Below are positions 43,601 through 56,389 of a DNA stretch of 64,000 nt, in pieces. Position 1 is the first letter of the stretch; each line of letters starts with the position of its first letter. The stretch comes from Takakia lepidozioides (taxonomy: Eukaryota; Streptophyta; Takakiopsida; Takakiales; Takakiaceae). The DNA lies in the NCBI GenBank assembly GCA_030704615.1, contig CM060732.1, forward strand, positions 40,095,053 to 40,159,052, read 5' to 3'. Under the pieces are notes generated by a model that worked only from the letters and a program-made list of their open reading frames with translations, was not told the DNA's origin and made no database searches. A program made the translations under genes and the position numbers.

Positions 43601-46340
43601 TCACATGTAGAAGGGGTGCATTGTGAAGTCCAAGATACATACTCGGTATTGGGTCTCATGGCTGTGACACAGATCTCGCCTGCATAGAATCCAGGAGGCT
43701 GTGAAGCTGGCACATCCACAGACACCCATAAGGGTGATGTCTCTCTGCATCATCAAGGAACTTGAAGTCAGCGAAGGAGCGCAAGAGTGACAAACATCAA
43801 CATCTGAGAGTCTTATGAGCAAAACATCAAGGATGGCGAACTGACAGAAGGCGCACCCAGGTAGCAAGCCGGCTCGTGATGTTGGCAACCCCACGGGAAT
43901 GACAGCATCAGGCACCCCCAGCACAGGCACCACCCGGCGCAATGTCACCTCTTTCCCCGCTTGCAGCCTGCCTTGATGCGGTCACAGTGAGAATAGGCTT
44001 GCCCTCCCCCCAGTGTAGCTCTTCCACACATTCGAGCTGATGCTATAGAAAAGGACTTCTTGGAGGTCAAGAAACAGCTTAAAATACAGCTTAATATACA
44101 GCTCTCCTCCAGTCCCCCTCCCCTCCTTTTTAGTCTATGGCACAAAGGCTATAGCAACTAAAGTCTGATGAGTGCATCCATCACTTTCCATTGCAATTTA
44201 TTTCATATTAAACACTCTGCAAGAAACCAAATGTAGGCTGCAACAAAGAGCCCAGAATGCAATTCTCAGTCAAAACCAGACTAGTGCTTACTTGTGACCA
44301 GAGCTGCTGCGGAGATCTGAACAATGTATCTGGACATGTCCAGCCATTCGATCCCCAGTCCAAGATATTTTGGGGCGCAATGCAATCTGTGCACTCTCCC
44401 TTTCATTTGCCAACAAAGATATCTGGCCACAGAAACGCCAAATGTGGTCTGAACTTCAATTCTCTCATGCAAAACAAACGGACTTGAAAGTGCCAAACAA
44501 ACACTTCACAGAAAGAAAGAGGAAGTGAAAGCTCGAAGTGTGTCAAGGCAATATCAATATATCACTGAATCCAATGTTTTTCATGGTAAAGCAATGCCTC
44601 TCACAGGTAACCTTTTCTTTCAAAGGAAGACCCTGGTATTCATCTCCAGGAAAGCCCAACAACCATTATAAGAAATTTCCAATTGACTCCTATATGTCCT
44701 GGTTTCTAGTCACAAAATCTGGAAGCTATCTTAAGATTCTGCTTCTGGGGCCTGGGCTACAGAAGACTTGAACAAAATCCGGCTGTAAATCAGCCCTGGT
44801 CAAAGTTATGAATGCCACTACAAGAAATGGTTGTGAAAGAAGTTTCCGCTTGCTAGTAACGCGGGTACTGCGTACTCCAACAACAGTCCTTCAAAATTCG
44901 ATTGGCACTGACCTGTTCTAAGGGCCGAGGGGTCCAATAGTTTGGCATACACCAAACGTGCAACAAATCAGCAGTAGGTTGTCGGGACACATCGATCACT
45001 CTAGCTATGGTGACTGAACGTTTTAAACTGGAGTCATTCCAGCCATACCCACTGCCACCTCCCTCAACTCCTTCAACAGGCGGTGGAGCTAAATAGTCCC
45101 CATTGTTCTGCATTCTTGGAAAGGTACCTGTAGTCCCATGAAGATGTTCCAAAATCAGCATAAGTATACACTTGCCCAAACGGCAAAGTGCAATTTGGCT
45201 GTCCAACATGAACCTGGTCTTGAAAGACAGAAATTATAACTCAAATGATTGGGGGAGTGGAGGGCAATGGAATACTTATGGAGAGGGACAGTGGGGGGGA
45301 AAGAGGAAGGAGACAAGCACACACAATTAAGCACATACCATCATACCTGGTCAATGTTGTCATACTTATCTCAACACCCTCCCATTCAATGGGATCATTA
45401 TGGCATTGTGAAAGGCGAATGACACGACCAGGCTTACTGACATATTTTCCCAAACACCTCCAGGAAAGTCGATGAGTCCCTCTGGCTGCTTTTACGGCCT
45501 GTCTCAGCAGAAATGGGGTGTAACCTACTCATGTAGACTTTTCCAATATGAGCCTGTCCATGCGTATGTATTCCCTATATATTCTTCCCTCGTGTCTTCT
45601 CTCGTGTATTCTGATATGGCTCTTTCCTCGTTGTTTACTTTATCCCATGGTCCCTGGGACCCCCTTTCAATGTAATCAAGTTCCATCCCTTCTTCTCATG
45701 CCATGGCCCCTGTCTGGGGCAATGCGCTTCTCTTTTTCTTCTGAGGACCCGAAGTGTGTAGCAGTCTACCTGCATGAAGTCTTCGGGCATTCCTTTATGT
45801 TGTCTGAAGTGGTTTCTTGTTCTAGTTTGCCTCACGGGTCCCTTGGACCCCCTATGGACATTATAATGCTAGAGACTTTCTTTCTTCTATCTCATGATGT
45901 CTGATGAGTACATTGTTCTATCTCATGGGTGACTACTCACAGTGCCGTCACTTGGCACAGGGTATAGGAAGCAAGGTCAGATAAGTAAATCTTTTCTGAT
46001 GGGTTGTCCCAATTGATCTTAATTTGGATAGCAAACAACAGTCTCATTGTTGTTATTCGGCTGTGATAAAGTACATGTCTGAGAAGATTCCCAAAGACAC
46101 CCTGAGCAAGTCACGGGTCAACAGAGATGTGTATCGTCGAGAGAGTAAGACAGATCAAACTCGTCATCCGTTCAATTAGGGGTTGAGGAATCTGCATAAA
46201 CGCATGGTATGGAGGATAGACACCTTGATTGCCTGTGTCAGTTGGCTCGTACCACCACTGGCCAAGGCACATGTCTTCTCTATAGGTGGTTTTGGGTTCA
46301 CTTCTACATTGAGCAGAAGGAAATAAACTGGGGGACTTTT
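43600..46340 (-). other. Possible multi-exon host gene (or remnant), unrecognised
   Basis: Several minus-strand stretches look like spliced coding sequence. Near 46300-46130: YREDMCLGQWWYEPTDTGNQ and YPPYHAFMQIPQPLIERM. Near 45450-45350: PGRVIRLSQCHNDPIEWEGV. Joining the GT at about 45347 to an AG near 45226 keeps frame into VHVGQPNCTLPFGQVYTYAD. A further 77-bp intron leads to YGWNDSSLKRSVTIARVIDV and PTADLLHVWCMPNYWTPR. Near 43930: VPDAVIPVGLPTSRAGLLPG. The consistent frame across two inferred introns supports a real gene, but I cannot identify the protein or its ends. Confidence 0.35.
44816..44830 (+). repeat. CACTA-type terminal motif
   Basis: CACTACAAGAAATGG matches the terminal inverted repeat start usual in plant CACTA transposons. 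I found no matching opposite end, so it is a candidate only. Confidence 0.35.
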
Positions 46341-46612
46341 GGGAAGCCAGCAAGTGCAAATTAGCTGAAAAGAGGCTGTTTATGCATGGGTTTTTTAGTC
46401 TTTAGGTAGCCAATCACATTATTTTACTGCTGGCATGTAGCAGGATTGCAACCACAAACACAAACAGTAACTCTAACGCGGCCTGGAAGTGGTGTCTGAA
46501 CTGGGAAAATAACATTAATTTATCACAAGAAATCAGAATTTTGTTGAATTCGGTGATATTTGCATTCCATCATATATCACAAGTAGTCTCTCCTAATTGA
46601 GACTATCGTTTA

Positions 46613-46775
46613 ATGCCCCCCTTGGTGTTTATCCCTGCATACCCCCCGTGGTGTTTATCCATGCATACCCTCCAAGGTGTTTATCCTTGTAAACTCACCG
46701 TGGTGTTTATCCATGTATACTCTCCGAGGTGTTTATCCCTGTATATCCCACTTGGTGTATATCCCCTGTGGTCCC
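46613..46775. repeat. Minisatellite, ~31-bp unit
   Basis: About five to six copies of GGTGTTTATCCATGCATACC-like units with CTCC(A/G)(A/T)G spacers. It lies at the 3' end of the second RING-H2 pseudogene, and that reading frame runs through it. Confidence 0.75.
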
Positions 46776-47373
46776 ACTTTCCCCACCGACCTGAGAATCC
46801 CCGGCATCCAAACTTTTCCCCTATGTGTAGACAGGGGATTTGGATTATATCTCCCACAGAGGACACACAAAAAGATTGTTGTGTAGGTGCCAGACAAACA
46901 CAGCAAAATAAGTGAGAAGCAAGCCACTCGCCAATGCATTTGATATGAAAGTGGCGGTTGCACTTGGGCATTGAGCGCACTTCTTCATTCTCCTTTATAT
47001 CTTCGAAACAGATGAGGCACTTCGCCTCCGGCATGGTTTAGGAGTTGCTCGGGAATGTGGGGATTGACTTCCGGATGGATCGCAGCTCTTGCGCACCAAC
47101 ATCTAGTACAACATGCGGCTTTGCTCTAGTCGCGGGAACCCCTTGTGTTCCATCGCTAGCAAGTCTTGCAGTTGCACCGACATCTAATACAATCTGCGGC
47201 TCAGTTCTAGTCGGAGCCCCTTGTACATCATCGTCTGCAGTTATTATACAACAGAGCAGTTTTACACAACACCATAGCAAAAACAAAGCCATCATAACTC
47301 CAAGTACAACAAATGGAGAGTCTATCAGGTGACCAGTTCTATCCTGAGGCTCCATTAGTGGAAGCTTCTTCAC
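46681..47373 (-). pseudogene. RING-H2 (ATL-type) gene with a single stop, copy 2
   Basis: The start at 47373 reads a membrane segment (FVVLGVMMALFLLWCCVKLL), then an internal duplication of the VLDVGA block (IVLDVGATARL ... VVLDVGAQELRS) and the GLD-like SIRKSIPTFPSNS. A TAA replaces the Gln codon of the other copies at about 47036. In the same frame the RING follows: KCLICFEDIKENEE ... CNRHFHIKCIGEW ... CCVC, so all eight zinc ligands are present. One nonsense mutation thus separates the two halves. The 3' frame continues into a minisatellite. Confidence 0.7.
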
Positions 47374-47423
47374 TATGCTAGCTGCTTATGAATTTGCGCC
47401 TCTCAACTTCTAGTTTATTTGAA

Positions 47424-47775
47424 CCAGCCCAAGTCTTGAGTTATATGCACTACTGGAAGCCAATCTACTTAAGTACCTGATCCAACTGCACGAAGGAGAC
47501 AACAGAGATGTAAACATGTTGTCTCCAAGTCTTGAGTTATAAGTGTGCTCAGCATGCACTACTTGAAGCCAATCTACTTAAGTACCTGATCCAACTGCAC
47601 GAAGGAGACAAGAGAGATGTAAACATGTTGTCTCTGAGACCACTTAAGTAGTGTACATTGTGAGTTAAAAAAATAGTCCACTTTTTACTATACTTTTCTC
47701 TTAATTTGGGGTAGTGTACATGTGTGTTCAAAAGTAGTCCACCTTTTACTCTATTTTTCTCTTAACTTGGGGTTA
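47424..47775. repeat. Local direct duplications upstream of RING copy 2
   Basis: A roughly 100-bp unit (CTACTTAAGTACCTGATCC ... ACGAAGGAGACAA) occurs twice at 47424-47527 and 47528-47632. A second unit (AGTAGTCCAC.TTTTACT.TA) occurs twice at about 47650-47775. Similar sequence flanks the RING copies at 39.9-40.05 kb and 54.97-55.05 kb, so the three RING regions are segmental duplicates. From 47800 to 50720 I recognise no gene. Confidence 0.6.
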
Positions 47776-50726
47776 CTAATCATAGACGACTTTAATTGCC
47801 GGAAAACCCGGTTGGTTGGAAAAGTAGTGAATGTCTTCGGTAACTGTTCATAAGCCTCGCGCAAGTGAGTCACCTATCTCTGCCCAAGTCCACGCCTTCA
47901 AGGTTGGTCGTGAAAAAATATGATTCTTAGGTAGGAGTTCGTCTGGCCAACTCACGGCCGCAGAATGAATCCCCATAGGAAAGCAAGGGAATGGGATCCC
48001 GACGGTTTGGAGCTTGTAGAAACGAAGGGAGGGATTGATGGTGAGTATCAACTTTCATACCGAAACCCAAATCGAAAAGAGGTCGCCACATGCATGAAGT
48101 AGACATCACAAATGAGCAACCACAATTTTTAAATGACCTTTGAAGAGCTGTCAAAAGGTTGATTGAACGAGCTACGGAATTACGGCAAGATGTGGCTCGA
48201 AACAAGCAAAGCCTGAAGATGCAGCAGCAGCCATGCTGCAATGCGCAGGACATGAACAAACTGAATGACCTCATCTACTAAGAAGACTCGAGTCCGACAA
48301 ACAGGGATACTAACGAGAACCAAGCCACATGGGATTTTACACCTCCTTAGATCATGGTTATCTCTTGTACAATCATCTCATTTGGGTCTTTCAAGCAGAT
48401 CCAAGCTTGGGAATATTTTTCAAGTGTCACTCTTTTGGATTAGGTTGGGTCAATAAAAACAATCTCCGAGCTAAGGTTTTTAATTTCCTTATCAACAACT
48501 CCCAGTCTATGAAGAAAAAGTGGCAATGGGCTTGATATAATAACCTTATCCACTTCATCAAGGGGGGAGAACACTAGGAGTAATGTAAAAACTTAGTGCA
48601 CACATGCAATCTCTAAAAGGGCGGTATGGCCAATATCTGGCATGTCAAGTCTTTCTCACCATCTCTCCAGAGTGACATGAATCTGAAAGGAGTGTAACTC
48701 CACTATGTGTAACTCACATTGGATCTCGAAATTTGACTGTCCAAATTTGGCCAAGTATAAAATGTATTAAGAGGAGTTGCACAAGACATAGGGTAACGTT
48801 AGAATGAAAGCAGAGTGTGTCTTTTTTCACAAGAGGGGATTTGAATGGAGTATGATGAATGTTTGGGTATCCCATACCATTGTACAAGCTGCCCCCTATG
48901 GCATTTGAGTTTTTGCCATACCCACGCCTAGGACCAGGGTATCTCAAAATTGGAAATACCCATACCCAGCTTATAACCTAGTACCTGGCCAGTCCTAATC
49001 TACACTGGGCCCTACCAGTTGGACCCACCAGCCAAGTTGGACCTACCAGTACAACACTGGTTTGAACGGATAGTCGGCAGGGAGGCGCAGCGTCAGCTTA
49101 TACGCTACTCCCTCAAAACAGTGCCACTGCTGCCATTAATAGTGCCAATCCATGCTTGCAAATATATTGTCACCTTCTAGAAATGCTGATATGCCAGGGT
49201 CTCCACATGTCTGCACAGACCGGAAAGAGCATGGTCTGCATCAGAGCAACACCCATTGGAAATATGTTGTCTAACTGCCCTTCCTAACTCACAAGTATTT
49301 TCAATGTGATAGGTAGTTTTTGCTGTCCACTAAATCACCAAAGCCAAGCTGATGACCATAAAAACATACACAAGTTTCCACCCAATAGTACCATGTCCCA
49401 TGATTCATTATTCGGATGTATGCTTCCCCAAAACAAGGACACACTTATTCGTGTAGTTAACTATCCATGGATGCATCTTGTATTGTTATTCCATTGACGT
49501 CCTTGCATACATGCTCACCTTGGTAGCCAACATCCATCGTTCACTCAAAGCTTCCCTTCAGTCCCTGGTCTACCAGACACCAACAGTGGGCAGGTGTTCC
49601 ATGCTCTCTACCTGCTCTCCTGATCTTTGTTATCATACAGGAGGCCAGTCAGAACAAATAGTTCTGGAAGAACTCGCCACCTGAAATGATAAGGAGAAGC
49701 TGGCCGCCAAACATGACCACCGTGCGCTGCCATAATCTCATCTCTCCTACTGTGGAACATGTTCTAACACCACTTGCAGCAAGCCAACTTGCCCTTCCGT
49801 GTCACTTGGTACAGATACCCCAGGCTCGTGCCGACTGTGACCTACAACAGCTTCCCCGTGACCGTGGGGTCAAACTGGGCACAAACTGACATGGCACCTG
49901 CTCGACCCAAGGCGATGCTCATACTGTGCTCATACCGTGCATCAAGAGACCGTGCAAATTTTCATTTAGCTGTAGAGCATTTGCTTGCATTGCATATGGA
50001 CGCTTGAGAGGTCTGTCTTTGTCCTTCCTCCGCTCTCTCTCTCTCTGCCGTTTGTCCATGCATTGCATTTTGTATCTATGTCTGGCAAGCCTCAATTGCA
50101 TTCAATCCCACGACTTCCAACTTAAGAAATTGCTGCAATGAAACTGCTGAGCACTCACCTTCATTCATGGGAGTTTTTATCTAGTTTATGATTGCGGTTG
50201 TGCATCATTTTATACGGTGTTGGGTAATGGTTTTCCTTGGCCCCTGGAACTAGACCCAAACATCAGGACAGTTTGCTTGATGGCAGGATGAAGAGGTGAA
50301 GAAGCATAAGGAAGAGATGGTTTCAGGATGGTACAAAAGAGGCAACAAGTACATGGTGGCAAAGTCTTCCCATTTTCTGAGACGATGTTTGCTTGACAGC
50401 AGGATTCGAAGAGGTGAAGAAGCATTCATATGGTCCTCTCCATGTGCAGTCTTAGATCCTCTTAATTTAATTAAAATCTCCTCGGGCCACTCTTTCCCTA
50501 CTACACTCTACATCCAGGGCGTAAGATCTATATCCCAATGCTTTGTAGAGACTGATAGAGGTGCCCATCCTCTTTCTATATAAAAGGGGTGGCTCTGGAT
50601 TGTAGCAATATAGTTCATGTCACTTCATGCTAATCTTGTCGTTTTTCAAGTACCATACTGAATATCACGTTTCCTGAAGGGGTTGCTGCTTGGAATTGGT
50701 CAGAACCGTAGTCAACATGCAGTGTG

Positions 50727-50833
50727 TATGTGCACTGCCATGCTGACATAGGGGAGCCTTGGGTGGATTTACAGAGGACTTGAGCAAGCAAGCATGGAGG
50801 CTAAATTGGGGGCTAAAATTGACCCACAACTTA
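50727..50833 (+). repeat. Inverted repeat, left arm
   Basis: GTATGTGCAC ... GGGGAGCCTTGGGTGGATTT and AGCATGGAGGCTAAATTGGG. The reverse complement occurs at 52771-52875 with a 12-bp indel and few mismatches. The pair encloses P4-ATPase exons. Confidence 0.7.
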
Positions 50834-51010
50834 TTCTAGGCTGCTTCTAAGTCCAACCAACACACAGGAGAGGAGAAACAGGTGGTTGATGGATACATGC
50901 TTGTTTTGGCAGCGTGCAATACTGTAGTCAGGGTCAACATATCCCCTACAGGCCAGCTTGAAATGCAAGCCGCCAATTCTGAGCGAGGTGTAGGATTAAT
51001 ATAGTATCAA

Positions 51011-52516
51011 GGGGAGTCTCCGGATGAGCGAGCTTTGGTATTTATCAGCGGCTGCGGCCTATGGCTATACACCAATGGAGCAGACTGCAGCCAGCATTGT
51101 GATAGACGTTTTGGGTGAAATGCAGAGGTAATTGTGTACTTTTACCGTCTCCAGACTAGGTTTTGACTTAGAGATGCCATTACCACGTTTGAATTCCACT
51201 GTGTTGGCGTGCAGCAACACATTGGCCTGGAGAACCTGGCCCACCAATATGGCTGTTTTCTTCCCTTTTCTTTTGCCCCCTTTAATTCGATCTGCAAACA
51301 CAGGCACAGGTTTCGTGGCCAGGAGGCCATGCTTACAAAGTCTTATGACGACATTTCTGCTATGTCAGAAATCTGAATGAAGACCTGAACAACATAGACA
51401 CTAGTACCAGCATGCAGAGAACCACTAAGGTCAAAGAACTATGTCTGTTAGGATATGTCCATTGATTGAACATATTGTCACTGCAGACAATCATGGGTCA
51501 CCGGAACTCCTTTCGTGGATGTAATTTAGGATCTCTTGTCTCCTTCGAACTTGTAGTTTTCCTCCTTAGGCTATATACAGTTTGTTATACCAGGTTCACG
51601 TTACCACAGAAGACAGGTGCCAGCTTGGATTTTGGCTTCCGAGCTATGTTACTGGACAAAAGCTCCTGGGCTACGCTTCTTTCTGCTACCTTGGAATTAC
51701 AAAACTTCTCAATGGGAAATGGTTTGGAATTATTATCATGTGTATATCAATGGGATAAGTTGTCTCATATATATGAGTTCAGAGTTAACTAGGCTCTCAC
51801 ATTGAGATATATATAAGATATCGTAAGTGCAAGGGAGCTGTTCGATTCTCCACTACACAGTTCGTCAATTTCAGCTTTTGTGTTAGCCAATGGTTTATTA
51901 TCGGTGCTCAACAGGTATGAAGTCCTAGGGATGCACATGTCAGTAATACTGCAGTGCCCAGGATGTGACCATCAAACTGCTGGTAAAGGGCGCGGATACG
52001 GAAGTCCTGGACATTATTCGCTCTTGTGACGATTGGACATATTGGCGGGAAGTGGTATCTGCAACAGGAGTGCACCTTGCCCGGTATGCCCGGGGAGGTT
52101 TGCGAATTATGGTTGTAGCTACGAGAGAACTAACACAAAAAGATAAATTCACCCATCAAGAAATTCTTCTATTTCTTACACCTCTCTCACCCTTTCCTAA
52201 TGTTCTGCAGTCTTGCATTTTACTCTGAGGTGCTTTCTTCTCCAGTTTTTGTGAAAAATCAAACGAAAGTACGTACCAAGTCTGAAGGCTACATGCTGTA
52301 TTGGAGTGTTATTCTCGCTTGTAACTGAGTGATGTTACGTACGTACTTTGAAATTGTCGTGAATCTTTTGCTTGATGGTTTTAGGTGGAAGACTGGCACT
52401 TTCACTTTGCCAAAGCAAGCACAGCGTTGAGGGGCATGCTACGGAATGCAGCAGCGCTGGTGGAGAATGTCAATCTCAAGCTTTTGGGGACCACTGGAAT
52501 TGAGGACAAGCTACAG
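51011..52516 (+). pseudogene. P4-type ATPase (phospholipid flippase) gene fragment
   Basis: Three exon-like pieces in order. 51011-51127: GESPDERALVF, then in a shifted frame AAAAYGYTPMEQTAASIVID, ending with a GT. From 51962: IKLLVKGADTEVLDIIRSCD, then GLRIMVVATREL. 52385-52516: DWHFHFAKASTALRGMLRNA, then LKLLGTTGIEDKLQ, ending with a GT. These match the nucleotide-binding domain of plant aminophospholipid flippases: the SPDE.ALV motif, KGADT, GLRTL....REL, then GA.GIEDKLQ. An insertion of four bases in the first piece shifts the frame. The catalytic DKTGT site and all membrane helices are absent. It is a captured or remnant fragment between inverted repeats. Confidence 0.7.
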
Positions 52517-52685
52517 GTATAGTTGCTCCAAGAAATATTATGATCCATTGGGATTCGCTGACTGAACATTTCAAGTTTCAACAGTGGCCTTTTTGTGGAG
52601 GTTGCGAGTTGTTTGAGTTTGTTCTACTATCGGGGCTCTTGGATGTTAGTAGCCTGGCATAATTTAAGGAAAATACTGGGTTGTC

Positions 52686-53279
52686 TCATAGCAATGTGAC
52701 TTGTCCCTGATGTTGTTGTGTTTGACAAGTTGACATGTATGTTGTGGCAACGGGAGGTCTGGAGAAGGTAAATTGTGGGTCAATTTTAGCCCCCAATTTA
52801 GCCTCCATGCTTGCTTTCTCAAGTCCTCTGTAAATCCACCCAAGGCTCCCCTTATGTGCACATACAATAGTTCCTCGGGGCACCTCCATTATGCTATAAT
52901 GTTTTACATGAGAAGAGAAAAAATATATTTTCTTAAGAGTAAAAATACAAAATAGAAACCCAATGCCCATAGGCCCTTCCAAGCTCCAGCTATCATTCAT
53001 TTCCTTTGAAATCCTAAGCCCCTCTTTGTTGTACGCGATGCTCCAAAGCGGAAGCGATGTGATCTTGCAACGACCTCTCAAGTGTGCTTTTGCTGCATTA
53101 TTCAAGACATAGTCAACACGTGAAATCCAATCGCAATTGGAAGCAGGTGTGCCCGCTGAAGAGGTAGTGGTGAAGACAGACTTGCCTTCCATGCGTGAAC
53201 ATGTAGCAATTTGGATGTGGGAGGCTTGGGTGTAGGTGAATGTGCATACAGACATGATTGTCTTTGGATGGGCACACAA
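52686..53279 (-). CDS. Unrecognised 197-codon open frame
   Basis: An uninterrupted minus-strand frame with no recognisable domain. Its 3' third overlaps the inverted repeat arm at 52771-52875, so at least that part is repeat-derived. The part at 52980-53270 has plausible composition (CDWISRVDYVLNNAAKAHLR). It may be chance or transposon-derived. Confidence 0.2.
   Translation of the reverse strand: MCAHPKTIMSVCTFTYTQASHIQIATCSRMEGKSVFTTTSSAGTPASNCDWISRVDYVLNNAAKAHLRGRCKITSLPLWSIAYNKEGLRISKEMNDSWSLEGPMGIGFLFCIFTLKKIYFFSSHVKHYSIMEVPRGTIVCAHKGSLGWIYRGLEKASMEAKLGAKIDPQFTFSRPPVATTYMSTCQTQQHQGQVTLL
52771..52875 (-). repeat. Inverted repeat, right arm
   Basis: Reverse complement of 50727-50833 (CCCAATTTAGCCTCCATGCT, AAATCCACCCAAGGCTCCCC). 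Marks the right boundary of a 2.1-kb unit. Confidence 0.7.
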
Positions 53280-55170
53280 TGTGGGATTTTACGGGCTTTT
53301 GAGCATACTTTCCAAGGAGAAGCTATGTGAGCAAATTTTGTTCACAATTTGTTTGTAGTGAATGATGATTTGGTGGACGGGAATGTAAGACACTCAGGAT
53401 ATCCCTGATATCTACCTTGACCTTAGTGTAGAGGAAACTATGTGTAGATGTCTTGCAAATCTGCACATTGAAAATGAGGAGATCCTTGATCTCAATGTGG
53501 TGGACGAGGTAGATGGAGAGATCATGATGATTAGCGAGGAAGATGAATATGATGACATTGTAGAGTCCATGCAGGGGCCTTTCGAGATTTGTAGGAAGTT
53601 ATTTCCGCAGGCATATATTTGTTCAATGAAATTTTCGTTTTTTTTCATCTTATTTTCATCTTATTACAAACAACATGAGAAGAGGCTTGCAAGTTTTTTG
53701 CTGGAATTTTTAGGAATTAGGCACTTTGGTCCCGTAGTTTCCGAAGAATTAGGCCAAAATCTGAAAGATTCACAGAATTGGTTAGGCACTTTCATTTTGA
53801 AGTAATTATCGCCTAAACGGTTGTCCAGGGACGGTAATCCCAGATTATGGAATCTGTCCCCCCATACTTTATGGATCTATTTTGGGCACACGATTTTCAA
53901 ACTTGGGCAGCGAGCTACAATGACGTGACAATGAAACCCTAATGGCAACGCAAAGGAGAAACGGGCAATCTCGAAAACGGGCAGCTTTGTTTCTTACGAA
54001 AGGTAAAGCCCTCGCCCAAAGACTTTCCTGGATTTGAGGCACCTGTCCCCAGGGCGGAGACCTCTTACAAAAACCCCTGATTTTTTAACATACATGTAGA
54101 CTACTTAACCCCTAAATGTCCATACCTCTTTTTGGACTTTTGCTCAAAAAGGGTACATACCCTGACACTATTGGATGTAAGTTGCAGGAAACAGTCATCT
54201 GAGTGGATGAACCATACATCAAGAAAGTTAAGGTCATCATGCAGGTGGTCAGAATTTTGCAGCTGATTTCACCGTCTCAATCAAAAGATTATAGGAAATG
54301 AAAATGGTGAATTTTTCAAGCCCACCAAAAACTCCACCTGCATATCAAGTTGACGAACTGTTTGCTCTATGATTTAATTTTTTTCCTGCCAAGGCACCAC
54401 CACAGACTCATTGCCTACCATGTAACGAACCTACTCTCCAAATTTGGAACCCAAATTCCATGTTTCTGGGTGGGTCCCTTTGTATGTGAAAAGTAGTGGG
54501 TACAAAACCCAAATTTCACCGGGTGCGTGGCCAAAATGCAATGGGGGATTCAAAGTGAAATGGAATTTACAAAGGTCAATCTATAGCATGGAAGCATTGA
54601 AAGCCACAGGAAAAACCAGATGCAAATGTAAAAAACTCCACCTAGGATGGAGTATATAGTGAAATTCCAACTCAAGCTAAATTTCCAACCACCGGGGAAA
54701 AGAAGCCGCTTTTCAGGGCCCGCCACGTATGCTGGTCAACCCCCATGGAAGCCCTCCCCACCACGACCCCCCTGCATACGGATTTTTGTATCTGATAGTG
54801 CATGTACTCAATGGGGCCAATATTAAATGCATTGGATTCCTCTATTCAAGGGCTATAGTTTCTATTGAGGGCCAGACCTCATCGGAAGTCATCCACAGCA
54901 GCTGTGGGACTTACAAAAAAGGTCGCGTCCTTGAAGCAACCCGTTTCGGGTCGCGTGAGCGTTTAGGGATTAAGTAGTCTCAGAGACAACATGTTCACCA
55001 TCTCTCTCGTCTCTCTCGTGCAGTAGGTACCTAAGTAGATTGGCTTCATGTAGTGCATGCCACAAGCACACATCAAAGTCAAGACTTGGGGTTGGAAATA
55101 AACTACAAGTTGAGAGGCATGAATCAATTAGTAGCCAGCATAGATGTGAAGAATTAAGAAGCTTCCAATC
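53280..55170. other. No gene recognised
   Basis: A short acidic open frame at 53440-53805 has no domain. The segment 54960-55160 resembles the 5' flank of the other RING copies (CATCTCTCTCGTCTCTCTCG and the following GCAGTAGGTACC). Confidence 0.35.
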
Positions 55171-55581
55171 ATGGACCAGAACATTGAATATCGTGGAACA
55201 GCTCGTGTCGTGCTTCCATTTGTTGCACTTGGGATTGTCATGGGTTGGATGTTACTGTTGCTTTGGAAAAAACTCTATCCTACAGTACGTGTTGAGGACG
55301 GTCCACAAGGGAGGCTCCGACTAGAGCTGAGCCGCAGGTTGTATTAGACGTCGGTGCGCTGGAGATCAGAAGAAGTGCTGATCTGCAATCAATTATCCGG
55401 AAATCAATCCCCACTTTCTCTTACAACTCGCAAACCATGGGAGTGCCCCATCTGTTTGAAAGATTTCAAGGAGAATGAAAAAGTGCGCTCGATGCCCCAT
55501 TGCAAACACCACTTCCACATCAAGTGTATTGATATGTGGCTTGGTTCTCAGTTGTCTTGCAAACCCTCTTTGTCGGGCTAG
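55171..55581 (+). pseudogene. RING-H2 (ATL-type) gene, frameshifted copy 3
   Basis: The ATG at 55171 reads MDQNIEYRGTARVVLPFVAL and a membrane segment, then leaves frame near 55310, at the same place as copy 1. The GLD-like block and RING lie in other frames: KSIPTFSYNS, then ECPICLKDFKENEK ... CKHHFHIKCIDMW. A four-base insertion (AAAC) just after the seventh zinc ligand destroys the final Cys pair, giving LSCKPSLSG and a stop at 55581. At least three frame breaks. From 55600 to 56390 there is AT-rich DNA with no gene. Confidence 0.7.
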
Positions 55582-56389
55582 TTGTATATAAGCCTACGAT
55601 GGATAAGGGCTTCATATGTTTTACTCCCTAGAGCGCAGAAGCAAATTGCCTCAAAATTGCATGATCTCTAAGTTCCACATTCATACTCTTTCAGTTATGT
55701 TGTCTACTTTTAGTACTAAGTATGATTCTTGTAGCACTTGCTTTACCGGAAGGGTGCCTAATTTAAAGTTTTTACATTTTTGATTGACCGAGCTCTCATT
55801 CAACATTTGATCTTGCTTGTACTATCCTTCATGCTCGTTCTATAACTCCTCTCTGTAACTCCTGCCCCCTGTGCTCGTGAACAATCTTAATGTGTATGTC
55901 AAGCTCTTGAAAATCAAGCTTACCTCTACTAACACTATTTTAATTAATTCTGGACTTTTGGCTTAAATCCGGACTAAACTTAATATATATTTGTATTAAA
56001 ATTATTTGAAATATTAATAATATCATGGTGTAATGTGTGATTGAACTTTGTGAAATTTCAGGTGATGTCATACTTGTTTCAAAATGTGTCAAGTGCTCAA
56101 TGTGAAATAGTAGTATTGAACAATTCATTGAATGTCCACTTGGAAGTCGAATAAAGTAATATTCCATTGCAGGATCATGATAAACAAATGGGTCGCATCG
56201 AATATGGGCCAAACTCGTACTCTACCATACTCGATACAACTTGCTAGTAATTTTATTGATTGAATCTTCATATGAAGCACAATGTTCACATTCCACGCCA
56301 TTGGAATGAATCATGTTTTGGATGTGACAAGGGCAGTATAATATTAGAATAGCATGAAACATTCGGAAGAGGTACTAGGGTAGTACAAT

